In this document: one piece after another, positions 36,725 through 49,500 of the stretch
Position numbering within the stretch: the first letter of the stretch is position 1
How the letters are laid out: every line of letters starts with the position of its first letter
Assembly: GCA_013365325.1 (NCBI GenBank)
Contig: JABVXV010000289.1
Span: 16,475 to 80,474, forward strand
Direction of reading: 5' to 3'
DNA: 64,000 nt
Origin: Dipetalonema caudispina
Lineage: Eukaryota; Nematoda; Chromadorea; Rhabditida; Onchocercidae
The notes under the pieces: generated by a model
Seen by the model: the letters and a program-made list of their open reading frames with translations, nothing else
The model's database searches: none
What the model was told of the DNA's origin: nothing
Position numbers and translations under genes: made by a program

Positions 36725-38025
36725 TCACACCAAATTAAAACGTCGCTTTACACTCTCTGGCAATGTTGCTTTTCCTTTCACTTTCTGCTTTTCTTCGAAC
36801 AGTACGTCGCGTCCAACTGGAAAGAAAACACACTATCAAAATTCAGAGTTAGAAAAAGTAAATAAAACCAATCAATGAAAAAGAAGCAAAATAATGTAGA
36901 AATTTCATCAAAATGCATCCACACAATAAAAACTACTCCATATCAACTAGCTTAAGTATAATTATTTAGTAGTAAATTTTGAAGTTCTTTACTGGCGATC
37001 GAAATAAACACGCAATAAATCAGGTTATCCGTGTTTACAGGTACAGAAAAAAAATATTTAGAACATATACCGTAGCGTATGCGGAAGGGCCAAATTAAAC
37101 CCAGACTGGTATTTAAAACAATAAGTAGCATTTCCTATGGAAAATTATTCCATAATAAATAAATACTTTAAAAGTGCTAAATTAAACTATGACATTTTCC
37201 TGTCAGCCAAAAAGCTTTTATTTTTCTCTTTCTTTCTTCAACCGTTACTGCGTCTATCCTTCGATAAGACTTTTCTGACTTGCATTTGAGTCCCTTCATC
37301 AATAAAAGAATCGGTGTTCTTTTTTTTTTCAGGTACATATGCTAAATAAGCTGATCGTAACTTTGGCTTCTCCTTATTGAACCAATTATAAATTTAAAAT
37401 TTTATGAATGCACACAACTTAAGGCAGGTGAGTAAACTTGCTCAACTGAATATGCTCAATTACTTTATAAGACAGTAAAAAATATTCATAAAAATTAGTT
37501 ACTTGCAGGATCATAGAATATTCCACGGAATTTATCCGCTGTTCGTTCACGTATCCATATACGCGTAGAACCAGATATAACACTGGCCAACTGTACTATT
37601 ACATATCTGGAAATTTAAATTGCAGAAGGGAACGAGTGAATTTTTAAAAGCAAAAAATAGTGAAAAAAGTAGGCAACTTTCTGCAAGTAGTAACCGTTCG
37701 TTACCTCTTTTTTTTTTTTGGAGAGGATTTCGAAAGTGTAGTAATACTACCAAAAGTTCAAGAGGTCAATAATGGAATTATTTGACGATTATATTTCGAG
37801 TTCTTTTCACTGCATCATGATTATACAGTACTGAATAACAATCGAAACGTATAATTAAACGATGTATATCGTTAACGTCAGGTTACGAATTAATTGATTA
37901 CTTAACGAATGAAAATATTGCGTAACATTACGTCGCATATTACGTGACTCTTAAAATATTAATCGAGATCTCGAATTTTTTGATAATTTTTACCAAAATT
38001 TCGCTTACTTCGATTTCGGAGGCAT
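36725..38025 (-). CDS. mrpl-33: Mitochondrial ribosomal protein bL33m (MRPL33)
   Basis: Small protein of the mitoribosome large subunit. Three exons, 38009-38025, 37503-37606 and 36725-36816, join in phase to 70 residues, near the roughly 65 of the human protein. The first exon is only 17 bases (ATG plus PPKS and two bases). Family features are YVIVQLASVISGSTR near the N-terminus and the diagnostic FYDPAIGRDVLFEEKQKVKG in the second half, matching the 'YDP.v...VLF.EkKk' block of bL33. The end is basic (KRRFNLV). There is no obvious cleavable presequence, as in other bL33m proteins. Introns are large for so small a gene (402 and 686 bases). All donors and acceptors are GT-AG. Confidence 0.93.
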
Positions 38026-38957
38026 TTTTAACAGACAATAAGAAATCCACCGTAATGGAGAGAGAGAGATACTGAACCGGAATAACGTCTTTTGCAGCTC
38101 AGGAAAGCAGTCGAAATGAAAACTTTAGTCCCAGCATAATGAATTTCCTCAAAATAGATGAGAACCGGTATGGATTAGATTATTCAGGATTTATTTTGAA
38201 TTCTGGCTAACTCAATATTTTATTTATGTCATTCGACAGTTCTTCTTAGCTAACCTTCCTGTTACACTGAATATTAATTATGGTTTAATTATTTCCATTT
38301 AACTGTTTAATTTTCCACCGTATTATTTTATTTGCATGAACAGCGGATAGTTTAAGAAAAATATTGATTGATTTCAACCATAAATATTTTCGGAAATTGA
38401 AATTAAGCCATATCCGGCGGACAATTATGTCATTGCACTGTACTAAATAATTAGTTAAAATTTATTGTATTATAAAGTTTTTGTTTCATTTGAAATCTTT
38501 ATCAACATTTATCACTCATCATTATTGAATGCAAAATAATGAACGGATAAACAAAACTATTAAATAAAACAATGTCGAAGATAATAAGACAGGCAATAAA
38601 TAATAGTTCAATAATAAATTTGTTGCATAAGCAATGAAATAAATCGTTTCCTGAAGATAAGATATCATTCAATTTGGCAAGTAAACACTTTCGACAGAAT
38701 CAAACGATATCAGATCATTCCAAATTTTTCACGTACGTATTATTCAATTCACAGATTTCATAAAATACTTTACGTTTTGATCAAATTTACTTTTTACTGC
38801 AATTATTTGAGAGAGAGAAAAAAAAAAAGATAATCGACAAGTTCAGTTTGAATGTATAAATGAATGATGTGGGCAAAAAAAAAAAAAAAAAATGGTAATT
38901 TATAAAGGTGCAACTGATCCTCATATTAAAACTTGGCTATATTGTTAACTGTGTAGA
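38026..38957. other. Spacer between che-12 stop and MRPL33 start
   Basis: About 0.9 kb, AT-rich, with an A run near 38872-38891. It should contain the MRPL33 promoter region and the che-12 3' untranslated region. No gene seen. Confidence 0.6.
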
Positions 38958-41900
38958 TCAAGAAATTAATTCCTGTAACGTTTTTTTCTGGCTTGGGCTT
39001 ATGCGAAATGTGGACAAGTCTAGAAGTGTCTTAATGCTAAGACATCGTGCTATTGTTACAGCATAATGGCGAATAGCATCCCGAACTTCTGGATCACTAC
39101 AGCTTCGAGGTGGTGTTTTTAGCAATTCCCAAAGAACCGGAAGACCTGCTGCTTCCACCTGTCGTGGCTTGATCGAATATATCGATTCTATCAATTCTAT
39201 AAAATCAAAAGTATATACTTCTTTCATTCAATTATGAAAGTTAACCAATGTATTATGCTCAGAATATTTTAAATAATTGCACCAAGATGATAAACAATCT
39301 TTGATAACAGCTTAGAAACTGAATAGTGTGATGAAAATTCATAAGTTCGTAGGATTAAAAAAAGGTGATGAATTAGTATGTCTTGTTTTTCACTCATATT
39401 TAGTTCTTTCAAAGAAATACACATCTTTTGAAAATTATCGAAGTAATTTACATACTTGAATTTATTTAGAAATGAAATACTTACTGCTAAGAGTATGCAA
39501 CATAAATGGTTTTTGCTTTACATTAGCTTGCTTTGTTGCAGCTGCAAATGGTGCAAGAAGAGCCACATTTTCTGTAACAGACAGAATATACAAAACGAAT
39601 TTGAGTATTAAAAGCTAAAATTCTCGAAAATTTTTAAATCGTTGCTATCGATAATTCGAAGCTTGAAAAATAATAAACTTTCTCTGTAAATTTCAGGGTA
39701 AAATAGTTAGGTAAAAATCTTGACATATCATTTCCATCTGAAAATTTCTCGCAGGCAGCAAGTAAAAATTAGTAATTTTAAAAAGTTTCAAAAAGTTGCT
39801 ACCAATATATTTTATGATTTCTTCAAAGCACAATTTCGCATGCTGTCGATGACCTTCACTACGACTAGCCAAATGTGACATTAATGAATTGATTAGTTGA
39901 TATAGCACTGCTTTCAACGATGTTCCATTTGAAAAATGTCTAAATCATATCTTTTTTCCTTTACACCAAATGAAAATATAAGAATAAAAGTAAAAATGAA
40001 ATTGTGGATGAAAAGGAATGATTTGATGATAAATCTTTTTTTTTTTTGGATTGATTTGCGATGCTATTTGTGCTAGAAATATTTGCGCTTCATTATACTT
40101 CAAATCTTACATCTTTTCTTGATGTAAGCAAACTTGCTTAAATTTTATTTTAAATGATTCATATTACCTGAATATATATCCCATGCATGTTTTGATCTGG
40201 CCAATAATGAAAATGGTAACAATGTTACTTACGGTGAAAGTGTTGGAAGAATGGTGATAAGTGTTTCCATAGCTTCAACTGATACTTTAAAATTGATATC
40301 TGATGTGCGGCCAACAAATGCTCCCAAAACTTTTGTATCCGATATTGCTGCTCGATCATTCCTCATTACTAATTCCGAGAATTCTTTTAAACCTTTCATT
40401 CGTCGTTCCCATCTTGAAATACATGTGATAACTTTGTCCAAATTACTTTATCAGTAGCATATCAAGATGGATTCAACGTGGCTTGTGCTAGTTTGGAAAG
40501 CGCAAACAATATTTAGGGTACTGTCACGTTTTCACGTCTTTTCTCTAATTCATATTGGTACTTTCCTTTCACTTTATAAGGCCCTTCATTTTATTGCATA
40601 TAAAATCTGTATTCCATATTGACCTTTCTACACTGAACGGTTATTCTAAAGATCATAGTCATTTTTTTTTTCACGTATATCTAAATAGTGATTTAAGAAA
40701 AATATTGAAATTTTTTTTTCTTTTAAAACTTACTCGCTAGCAATAAGATTGTTTCGAATTTCCAACAAATCTTGTTGTATGCCTTGTGACATCGGTGCCT
40801 CACGTCCATTACTACCAGATCGTCGCATACTACCACTTCTACTAATTGATCCTAGCGATAATGATGATGAACCAAGATTACTTTCTTCCAAACCCTGTAA
40901 GAACGAAAATTATTAAAAGCAATGAGGAACAAAAATTAACTATTACTTAGATAGTAAGGTAGAAATCAGTCAATTTCTTTTTTTTTTTTTTTTTTTATCA
41001 AAAGAAATTATATTCTCCTTGTAAAATTAATCGTATCAGAGTAGAACAAAAGAAAAAATAAATAAAAAATAAATTATACTTACTCTTCTATTTATGGCTT
41101 CCAGCACTTCACGTAAGTTTTGTCGTTCACTTTCATTTAGACTTTTACGTACCGCATCATCAAATAAATCATTGTTCTATAAAAATGAAAATTAGGAACG
41201 TTTAATTGGATAAATTATCAATCTGTTTAGTTATTATTGCTATTCTATTTTTCCTATCATAATTATTATTACAATCTACTATCAATATTATCATTACTAG
41301 CATCATTCTTCTAATCCAACCATCTTCAGAGTTTTTATTCCCTTCTGAATCCTCCATTATTGCAGAATTACTTTTACTATCACTGAAGCATCCTTCAGGA
41401 AGAAGAAAATATTTAATTTATGGTAATTTGACGTAAGTAGGTAAGTCTGCCAGCCTGATATAAATCACTTCTTCATGCATTTTCAACATTATGTATTTTT
41501 GAACTCAAATTGTAATATCTATTTTACCGGGAAAAACTAATTTTCTCAACTTGCAAATTTTTGATTCGGAATTTTGACGATCTATAAAATATATTTGTTA
41601 CCTGACTAAGCAGTCTTATTCCATATTTTCCGGTCTGTCGTACTGTAACATTTGCATCCCTGGCAAATAGTAGCAAAGACGTGACGAAACGTGGAAATTC
41701 AATGCAACTAACAACATTTATAGGACCTACACGTTCCACCAATTTTATTAGTAAATTTGCACAGCAAGCTCGAATCGTATTGCTTTTGCTTCTGAAGAAA
41801 TTTAGAAATGATTAGATAACGATACGATACTGTTGCATCATTTCATGAAGTTTTCGAAGAGTTTCTGATAATTTTCTTGCCCTCTAATCGATAGCTGCAG

Positions 41901-43536
41901 AAATTTCGATGTAATTTTATGACAGTTAATGAAATGAATTCCTTAATATGTGCATACACTAACGGTTATGTTGCAAAATAAAGTGAATAAAAATGAGAAA
42001 AAAAAGTGAAGGAAGAGAATTATGTTAGATGTGAAATTATTCAAGTTAAAATTGTGAAAAAATTTAATTATCTAAAATAATCTATTGATAGATTTCAATC
42101 GTTTTAATAAAAAACGTTATTATCTGCAGTATAATTGTATTACAACATGTAAAGATTTGATCATCGTATCATCATATCAATGTTAAAGCTTCATGTATGT
42201 TGGAATCTTATTGTGTTTATAATCATCAATCTTTATCATTTTCATTTTTGAAATTCCTCGTTTATTGCTAAACTTTAACATATATGTTTATGATTAGATG
42301 GATCTATTTAGGCTAATTATTAAAAATGATTTACTTAGCTCCAGCAGTAACCAATGCATTCAGAGAACGTCCGGGTGAAACATATTTGATCATTTTTTCT
42401 AGCGCAACTGTCGCATCATCACGAATAAATGCATTACTTACATCACCGGCTTTTTGCATCAATACTGAACATACCTGAAATTAATTATATTTAAAAGTGA
42501 GTAAGAATAATATACCAAGTGTTATCATTTAAAAGATCCTTGTGTCATTAATCATATCGGTTGCAATTTCATAAATCTGTGCAGATAAGTTACAGTCTGA
42601 CATATTGCACTGAATTATTGCATATTTAATTACAAGTTGCTAACTTATTCTTGTAAGTAATATCAAGAGAAAATTCGTGGAATCATAAATTTATTCTTGA
42701 GAAATTTGATACTCTGAAGAATAGTTGCAGAAATTTGTAGAATATCATAGTACTATAAAGAATGCTTAGTAACATTTCATTAATGGTTGTTATTTTTTAA
42801 ATCGAAATAAAATTAAATGAAATCCTATTGGCATTACTAAAGTATTCAATAACTTTTATGTCAATGAAATCTTTTTAAATTATATATTAATTCATGAAAA
42901 AAGAGGAACAATACTTTTTCAACATCCGAATCCATAATTGTTTTAAGATTTTCAAATAAAGTTCCAAAAGAGGAAATTGCTGTTCGAGAAACTGTTGAGC
43001 GTAAATTTTTACATTCATTTAATAATTTCAAAACAATCGGATGAATATTTCCAGCAAGTACACCTGGTGATATTTCAGCTAAAGTAACAATCACTTCGAT
43101 AGCATAGAGTTTTCCATTCCTTGAAAAATCAAACAAACTAAATTATACATTTTGCTGTGTATAAAATTATAGATTCTTGACAAAATTTTCATAGAAATCA
43201 AGAATTTAACAAGAAATAAATAAGATATAAATAATCTTATATATGAAAATTTTCATTACATTCTTTTGTGCATCTTACTTCATCAAAATATTGATAAAAA
43301 TATTAAAATATTACAACAAAAAAGTACCAATCTTCAACATCCAATTTCTGCAATGCATCATTAAGCGAAGATTCAGGATTTTTTAACAGTGCTTCAACAT
43401 CAGGAACACATTTTCCACGTCTTGATATACTTGTTATTGATGATGAATTTGATGTGATGCTTCTCATCGATGAAGCAGACTTCAGTTTTACTGGTACGTT
43501 ACTCTTCCTATTTATTTTAGGCGATGCTTGAGCATG
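38958..43536 (-). other. CHE-12 C-terminal TOG domains 3 and 4
   Basis: Exons 43328-43536, 42915-43119, 42335-42474 and 41602-41791 encode TOG3: VEDWNGKLYAIEVI, ECKNLRSTVSRTAISSFGTL, QKAGDVSNAFIRDDATVAL and LIKLVERVGPINVV. A short Ser/Arg linker (40734-40894, SISRSGSMRRSGSNGR) follows. Exons 40233-40445, 39803-39939, 39485-39571 and 38958-39196 encode TOG4: CISRWERRMKGLKEFSELV, DINFKVSVEAMETLI and, near the end, EAAGLPVLWELLK. The protein ends KKTLQELIS. Confidence 0.82.
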
Positions 43537-46500
43537 CTACAATCAGTGAAATGAGAAATTGTGCAAGAATGATTAGATTATAGGTATGAGTTAAGTAAGG
43601 CACGTAAATGTGATGAGCCTAGTAAGTAACGGCAAAGATTGGAAAAGTCTTCCTTACAATTTAAGTCTAATTCTTCCCAGAGGCTTTTATAGTTTAAACT
43701 TTTTGAAATAGGGCTATTATTTTACTCACAAAGTTATGCAAACTACTATTAATATTACCTACAAGTGCATGGGAAAATGAATTTTAACTCACTTCACTTA
43801 ATTTTACGTTCTTTCTTGTTTTTCCTTCTCTTAGATTTCATTAAAATTCAATGAAAAAGAGTGAAAAAAATTTGAAATCACCTGTGGAATAGCAGTAGTT
43901 TTTGACGTAGAAGCTAAATTTTGATGGCTGAAGCTTTTTCGTACCAACGGTAAGGGGAAGCGAGTAGGTATTGCCGGTTCAGATGATGGTGCATAACCTG
44001 AAATAATGAGCAAAGTATTGCTTCATTAGATTCGTATTAAAGTATTTATGTAGGGTTAATCGAGATTTTCTTTAGGATAGCATGCAAATTAATGAAATAT
44101 CACGCTTGAAATAATAAATGTTCAATTCTAATTTTGATAGTGAATTATGTAGCGATAAATGGAAAACAATAAAAAAAACTTTATTCTATTAATAAAAATA
44201 TAATTTCAGAACATTGTTGATCATTTAATAGTTCTATGATTCATATCAACAATCATATCACAGTTATATAAATTTAATTTTACTTTTTTTTTCAATTACA
44301 TTCGTAAACGTTGACATTTACCAATAAATATTTAATTTACTTTTTAAAAGTGAAATTTAAAATGAAACATACCATCGTAATAATTCCCCGATTTTGATGG
44401 TTTAATGGGTAAATCATCTGGATTTGTAACTTTTTTACACTGTGAAATATTGTTTGATAAGAATTTTCCATCGGAATTGTAAGATTTCGTTTTAGCAAAC
44501 CTAAATATCTTACTTAATTTCCTCACATGTAAATTGCATTTGCTCATTTTAAATAAATTTAGAAAAAAAAAAATTAATTATAATCATAATAAGGGATTTC
44601 ATTGTATTGGGGAAAAAAAAGAAACAATCCTTGATCATTTCGAATTATGTATTACATATTCCTATTGTCTATCATTTCTATCTTTCTGGAACTTTTATTC
44701 AGCTGATCGATTCAATTTCGTATATTTTATAGAAGTATACGACAGTGTAAAATCTCATGTTACACTCTCTTTATTTTTACTTTATAAATCACACTTAGGC
44801 TCATTTGTAATGGTAAAACTTTTCCCATTCCTTAGAATAGTGCTTAATCCGGATAAAAGCTCTCAGTGATATATAATTCGGTCAAAGTTTACAATTGTGG
44901 AATGAAACAAAATATGAATGAACTTGCAACTTTTTTTTTTTTTTTTTAAATATATATAAGACAAACCCATTTCCGATAAAATTTTCCGCACTAGGCTCCT
45001 TTTCGATAGCATACCTAGCATTTACTGTATTGCTCATATTTTTATGAATGATATTGCTATCGTTGTTTGTTGTCTGATGCAAATTACTATTTATTTGTAA
45101 TTTTTCTAATTGTATTCGATCCACTGAATGTGCCACTGAATGTGAAAGCTGTAAATATTTCACATCAATTTAAAAACTTATTTAATTCCTTAACGGAAAT
45201 TGATTGATATTGTTAATTCACATGTTGTAACATTGAGAGTGGCTGTGATAATCTACGGATCGTAAATATATCGCTATTTAAGATTTTAAGATTAAACAGC
45301 AACAGATACTAATTTCAACACAATTTGAAATGATTGATTTCAACAAAATCAAAGCTCAAATAGCTAAAGAGTATATTTCTTTTTTCCATACCAAAGCAAT
45401 TAATTAATCAACGAAATTTGTAATTTTCTTGAATTATGAAATTTTTTTGAAAAATTAAAAAAAATACCGGATCATCGTCGCAATATTTTTTATGCATATC
45501 ATTTCCTGAACATACAATTTTATTACAAGAGAATTCCCGTCAAGACATCAACTCTGCTTTCCGTAAAGTTTTTTCACATCTTTTTTTGAAAAAATTTTAA
45601 AGCGAAAGCAAAAATTTATTTTTAATAAAATAAGCAAACTATATGAGAAGAAGTTTCCCAATACATTCATTTCTAACAACTAATAAATTGCTTAAAATGA
45701 CAAATTAACTAACCATTAAATTTATAACGATAACAATCATCAGAACATGGCCTTTCAATCATTGCTTTTTCCTGAAAACTGAGCAAACAAATCATTAATA
45801 TATTTGAAATTGCATTTAAACATACTAACAATATTTATCAATTAATAGAAATGAAACAATTTTTAAAAGAATTTTACTTTTTATCAATTTAATTTAGAAA
45901 TCATAGTATACAATAATACAGTAAGTAAAGTAAATTTAACTTTTTATTTTTCCAATAACATAATGTTTGGGTAAAGTTGAAGTACATTTTGAATTAAAAT
46001 TTGGAAAAAAAATTATTTTGTTCAGGATTTACAAGACTTAGGATGCTAAGATATGAATTAATCAAAAAAAATTTTCCATTTGAAATGAAAAATGATACTC
46101 AAAAATGTTTGTTACTTCAGTTTAGTTTGAAAAACTTACCGTATCATTTTGAGGTATGTTTGCATTTTCGGATTTTCCTAAGAACTCATTGAAATTTTCT
46201 TTCCAAGGAATTTCATCATCATCAACATTTGGCTGAGTGCTTTCTGCTAATGCATTTTTCGAAACCGGAACTGAGGAATTTGGAAGCTTTTGTATCGAAT
46301 TAACTGATGGCCATTTTGTTCTACAATTAAAAATTCATACTTAACTAATCTCAATAATGTGTTTATATTTAAATTTAATTATTTAAAATTAATCATTTTA
46401 TTATTTTGATGAAAAAATAAATAATGAATATAACCTGTAAAGAACACTGCTAGATCCAGTACTACCACTCATGATCCATTCATAATCCAAATTATCTGTT

Positions 46501-49500
46501 TTCAACGATCGCCATCCTTTTATATTCATCGAAATATCAGTACCAAATGGGATAGCATATTCAATTAGTCCATCAGGGCGTATCTTTGGCAATATGTTAC
46601 GTGATATTCTCTCCTTTATAATTTTTCATTTTAAAAATTTAAAACAAATCAAAAATATTTCACTTATTTAACCAGAATTTTTATCTATTTAAAAATTACA
46701 TTATTTATTAGTTAACTAAAAATACCATATGTTTTCAATATATCTCTTCATCATAATAAATAACAAAATGGATGCGCGAATCTCATGAAGAAATGATACG
46801 AGAACATTTCGACTAAATAAATTGAAATCAAGGAATCGATCAGAATAAGTTTAAAACTGATAGACTATTAAAAATAGATATCTGGTACTGTGACAGTTAA
46901 AAAATTCTTAAAGTGATAAAAATGAAAATAATTTTACAAATCGATTTGTTGTCTAAAATTAAGAAATTAAAATCAAATTACTACTTGATAATTATTTTTA
47001 ATAAAACTTTCAATAATGTATACATTGGCAGGAAAAGAGTTTACATTAAATGATTAGCTAATTACTGTAGAACTTAACAACTATTGAAGAAAAAATTTTT
47101 GGTTGCTAAAATTTTCAAATAATTTTGCAAAAAAGTTTTTCGATAATAATATAAAAAAGAAATGAAACCTTTACAGCACTTAAAAGTCCATAAGCGCGAT
47201 ATTTTTGCTCCAAATTTGATACTGATTTTAGCAAACGTTTGATCGAATCACTTGACAAATGCGCAAAGACAGCAAATAATTCGAATGCAGCTAACCTACA
47301 AAAAAAAAAAAAAAAATTCTAAAGAATTGAAAGGAACATTTCTCATATGTATTTTAGATGAATTAGTGAATTAATAGAAAATTCTTTAATGAGCTAACAA
47401 AAACGCCTATCTCAATTAGTTGCTATTAAAAAATTCTTTACAAAGGTTTTTAAGAATTTATTTAAGCAAAAAGTTACTCGCTTTGTACCTCTAAAATCAC
47501 CTGAAAATTTGACTTTTTCATTTTTAAGAAAATTATGTCAAAATTTTAATAATTTCGACACCATTTCATTCAGACGGAAAATATTACATGCAACAAGATT
47601 TAATAAAATTTAACTATAATAAATGTAATAAAGTTTAACAAGAAAAAATGGAATAAAATCTATCTGCGACAAAGAATTTAAATTAATCAAAGAGTTTCTG
47701 ATTTTTGATAATCATTGCTAAAAATGAATAATTCATGGGAAAATTGCTAATAACTCATACCTAACACGCCTTTTTTGATCAGCAAGCAATGGTACAACAA
47801 CATCAGCAATTGCTTTCAAATTAATTGAGCATGAATCGAATGTCAATAATGCAGCTGTCATAATATTTAAAATCTGAAAAGTTATAATTTACCGGAAAAT
47901 GAATCTGGCAAATAATGGTGAAGGTATATTTAATAACAACAACACTAATGGAGCATTTACACGCAATGCTTGATTGTTTACCTTTTCTGAAGGAAGGTAA
48001 ATAAAGAGTGCAATTGAAAATGAAAATTTATGTAAAATTATCTACCTTAATCAATCGAAAGAAATTTATTTTAAAATAAAATTAGTGATATCATTGATTT
48101 ATAAAAATTGGAACAATTTTCGAACTTTTAAAATAATAAAAAGAAATCAATAATTTGAAATTTCAACTTAATTCATGAAAATTTTAGCAATAAGAAGGAT
48201 TTTGAAATTAATTTGTAAGAGAAAATTTGAAAAACCTCTTCACGAATTCGTGAACTTCGATGTTCTGCGTAAACACATAAATATGAGATGACACTTTTCG
48301 GCGAACAATGCTGCATAGTTATCATACAAATTGCCATAATTTGCTGCTTTATTGCAGATTTTTGATTACCAAAATGTTTTGAAATTAAGCCAACTATTTG
48401 CTAGAAAAAACGTGATACGTGCAAAATATAAATACATGAGAATAGAGTTATACGGTATAATTTAAGTGAAACTTCTTCAATGATTATTGATAAATGACAA
48501 AGTAATGGTAAATAACCCTTGGCCTATAATTTTGAGTTCAATTTTGTAAAGTGCAAACAAAATTTGCTTTGCTATTACTAAAGAAATTGAAGCTTGAAAA
48601 AGTGTTAGAAATTGATAAAATTTATGAACCATTATAAGCTGTTCATTTCATATTCAGGACGTATAAATCATAACGTACGTGTGATTTCTACGTGTTCGAT
48701 AGCATTTTAAGGCTAGTAACAATGATTTGATGAAATATTAAGAGACAAACTTGTGTATATGGTGCTAAAAGCGGTCCAACTTTTTCCAATGTCAAACGAA
48801 GAACATCCAAACAAAGTGCGACAACTTTAAAATTCAAATCATCCAAGACGTTACCCAAAGTTAGAAAATATGAATGCAAATGAGTTGCAAATTTACGCGT
48901 ATCTTCGGGTGTTATTCCATTCATAATTTCACTTACCTGAAGCAAATTTGGAAAATTGGTACTTTTTTTTTTTCCATAACCGCGAAAGAAATTAGTAAAA
49001 ATTTAGTGTTTACACATGAAAATATCGATTAATTTCTGAGATTGATAATTAAAAACTCCATTTTAAAGGTGAATTTTTTTTCGCTGACTTGTTCAAGGGC
49101 TACAATCCTCGACGTTGGATCAGTTTCGTTACTGAGCATATTGCTTGTCAACATTGGAATGATACCGAATCGATATCGCAACTCTACATCGATCGATGGT
49201 GGAATTTTTTCCTTATTTTTGAGACTTTCTGAAATTCATATCTGATCATTGATAATGAAAAAAGCGTGAAATGATCGATTCATGATAGAATTGAGATTTC
49301 GAAATTTTTCAAAGCTAAAATTTTAAATTCTTGTTCAATTCAAAAATTTCCACTTCATATTTTATTAGAATCAAAAGTTTAGTTCTCATGCATTGTTCCA
49401 AGTTATCTTTGCAAAATAAATTGAATTTATATTAAAAACACAACAGCAGTTAACTATTTCAAATAAAATTCTGATTTCCGGAAGAGATAAACATACCTTT

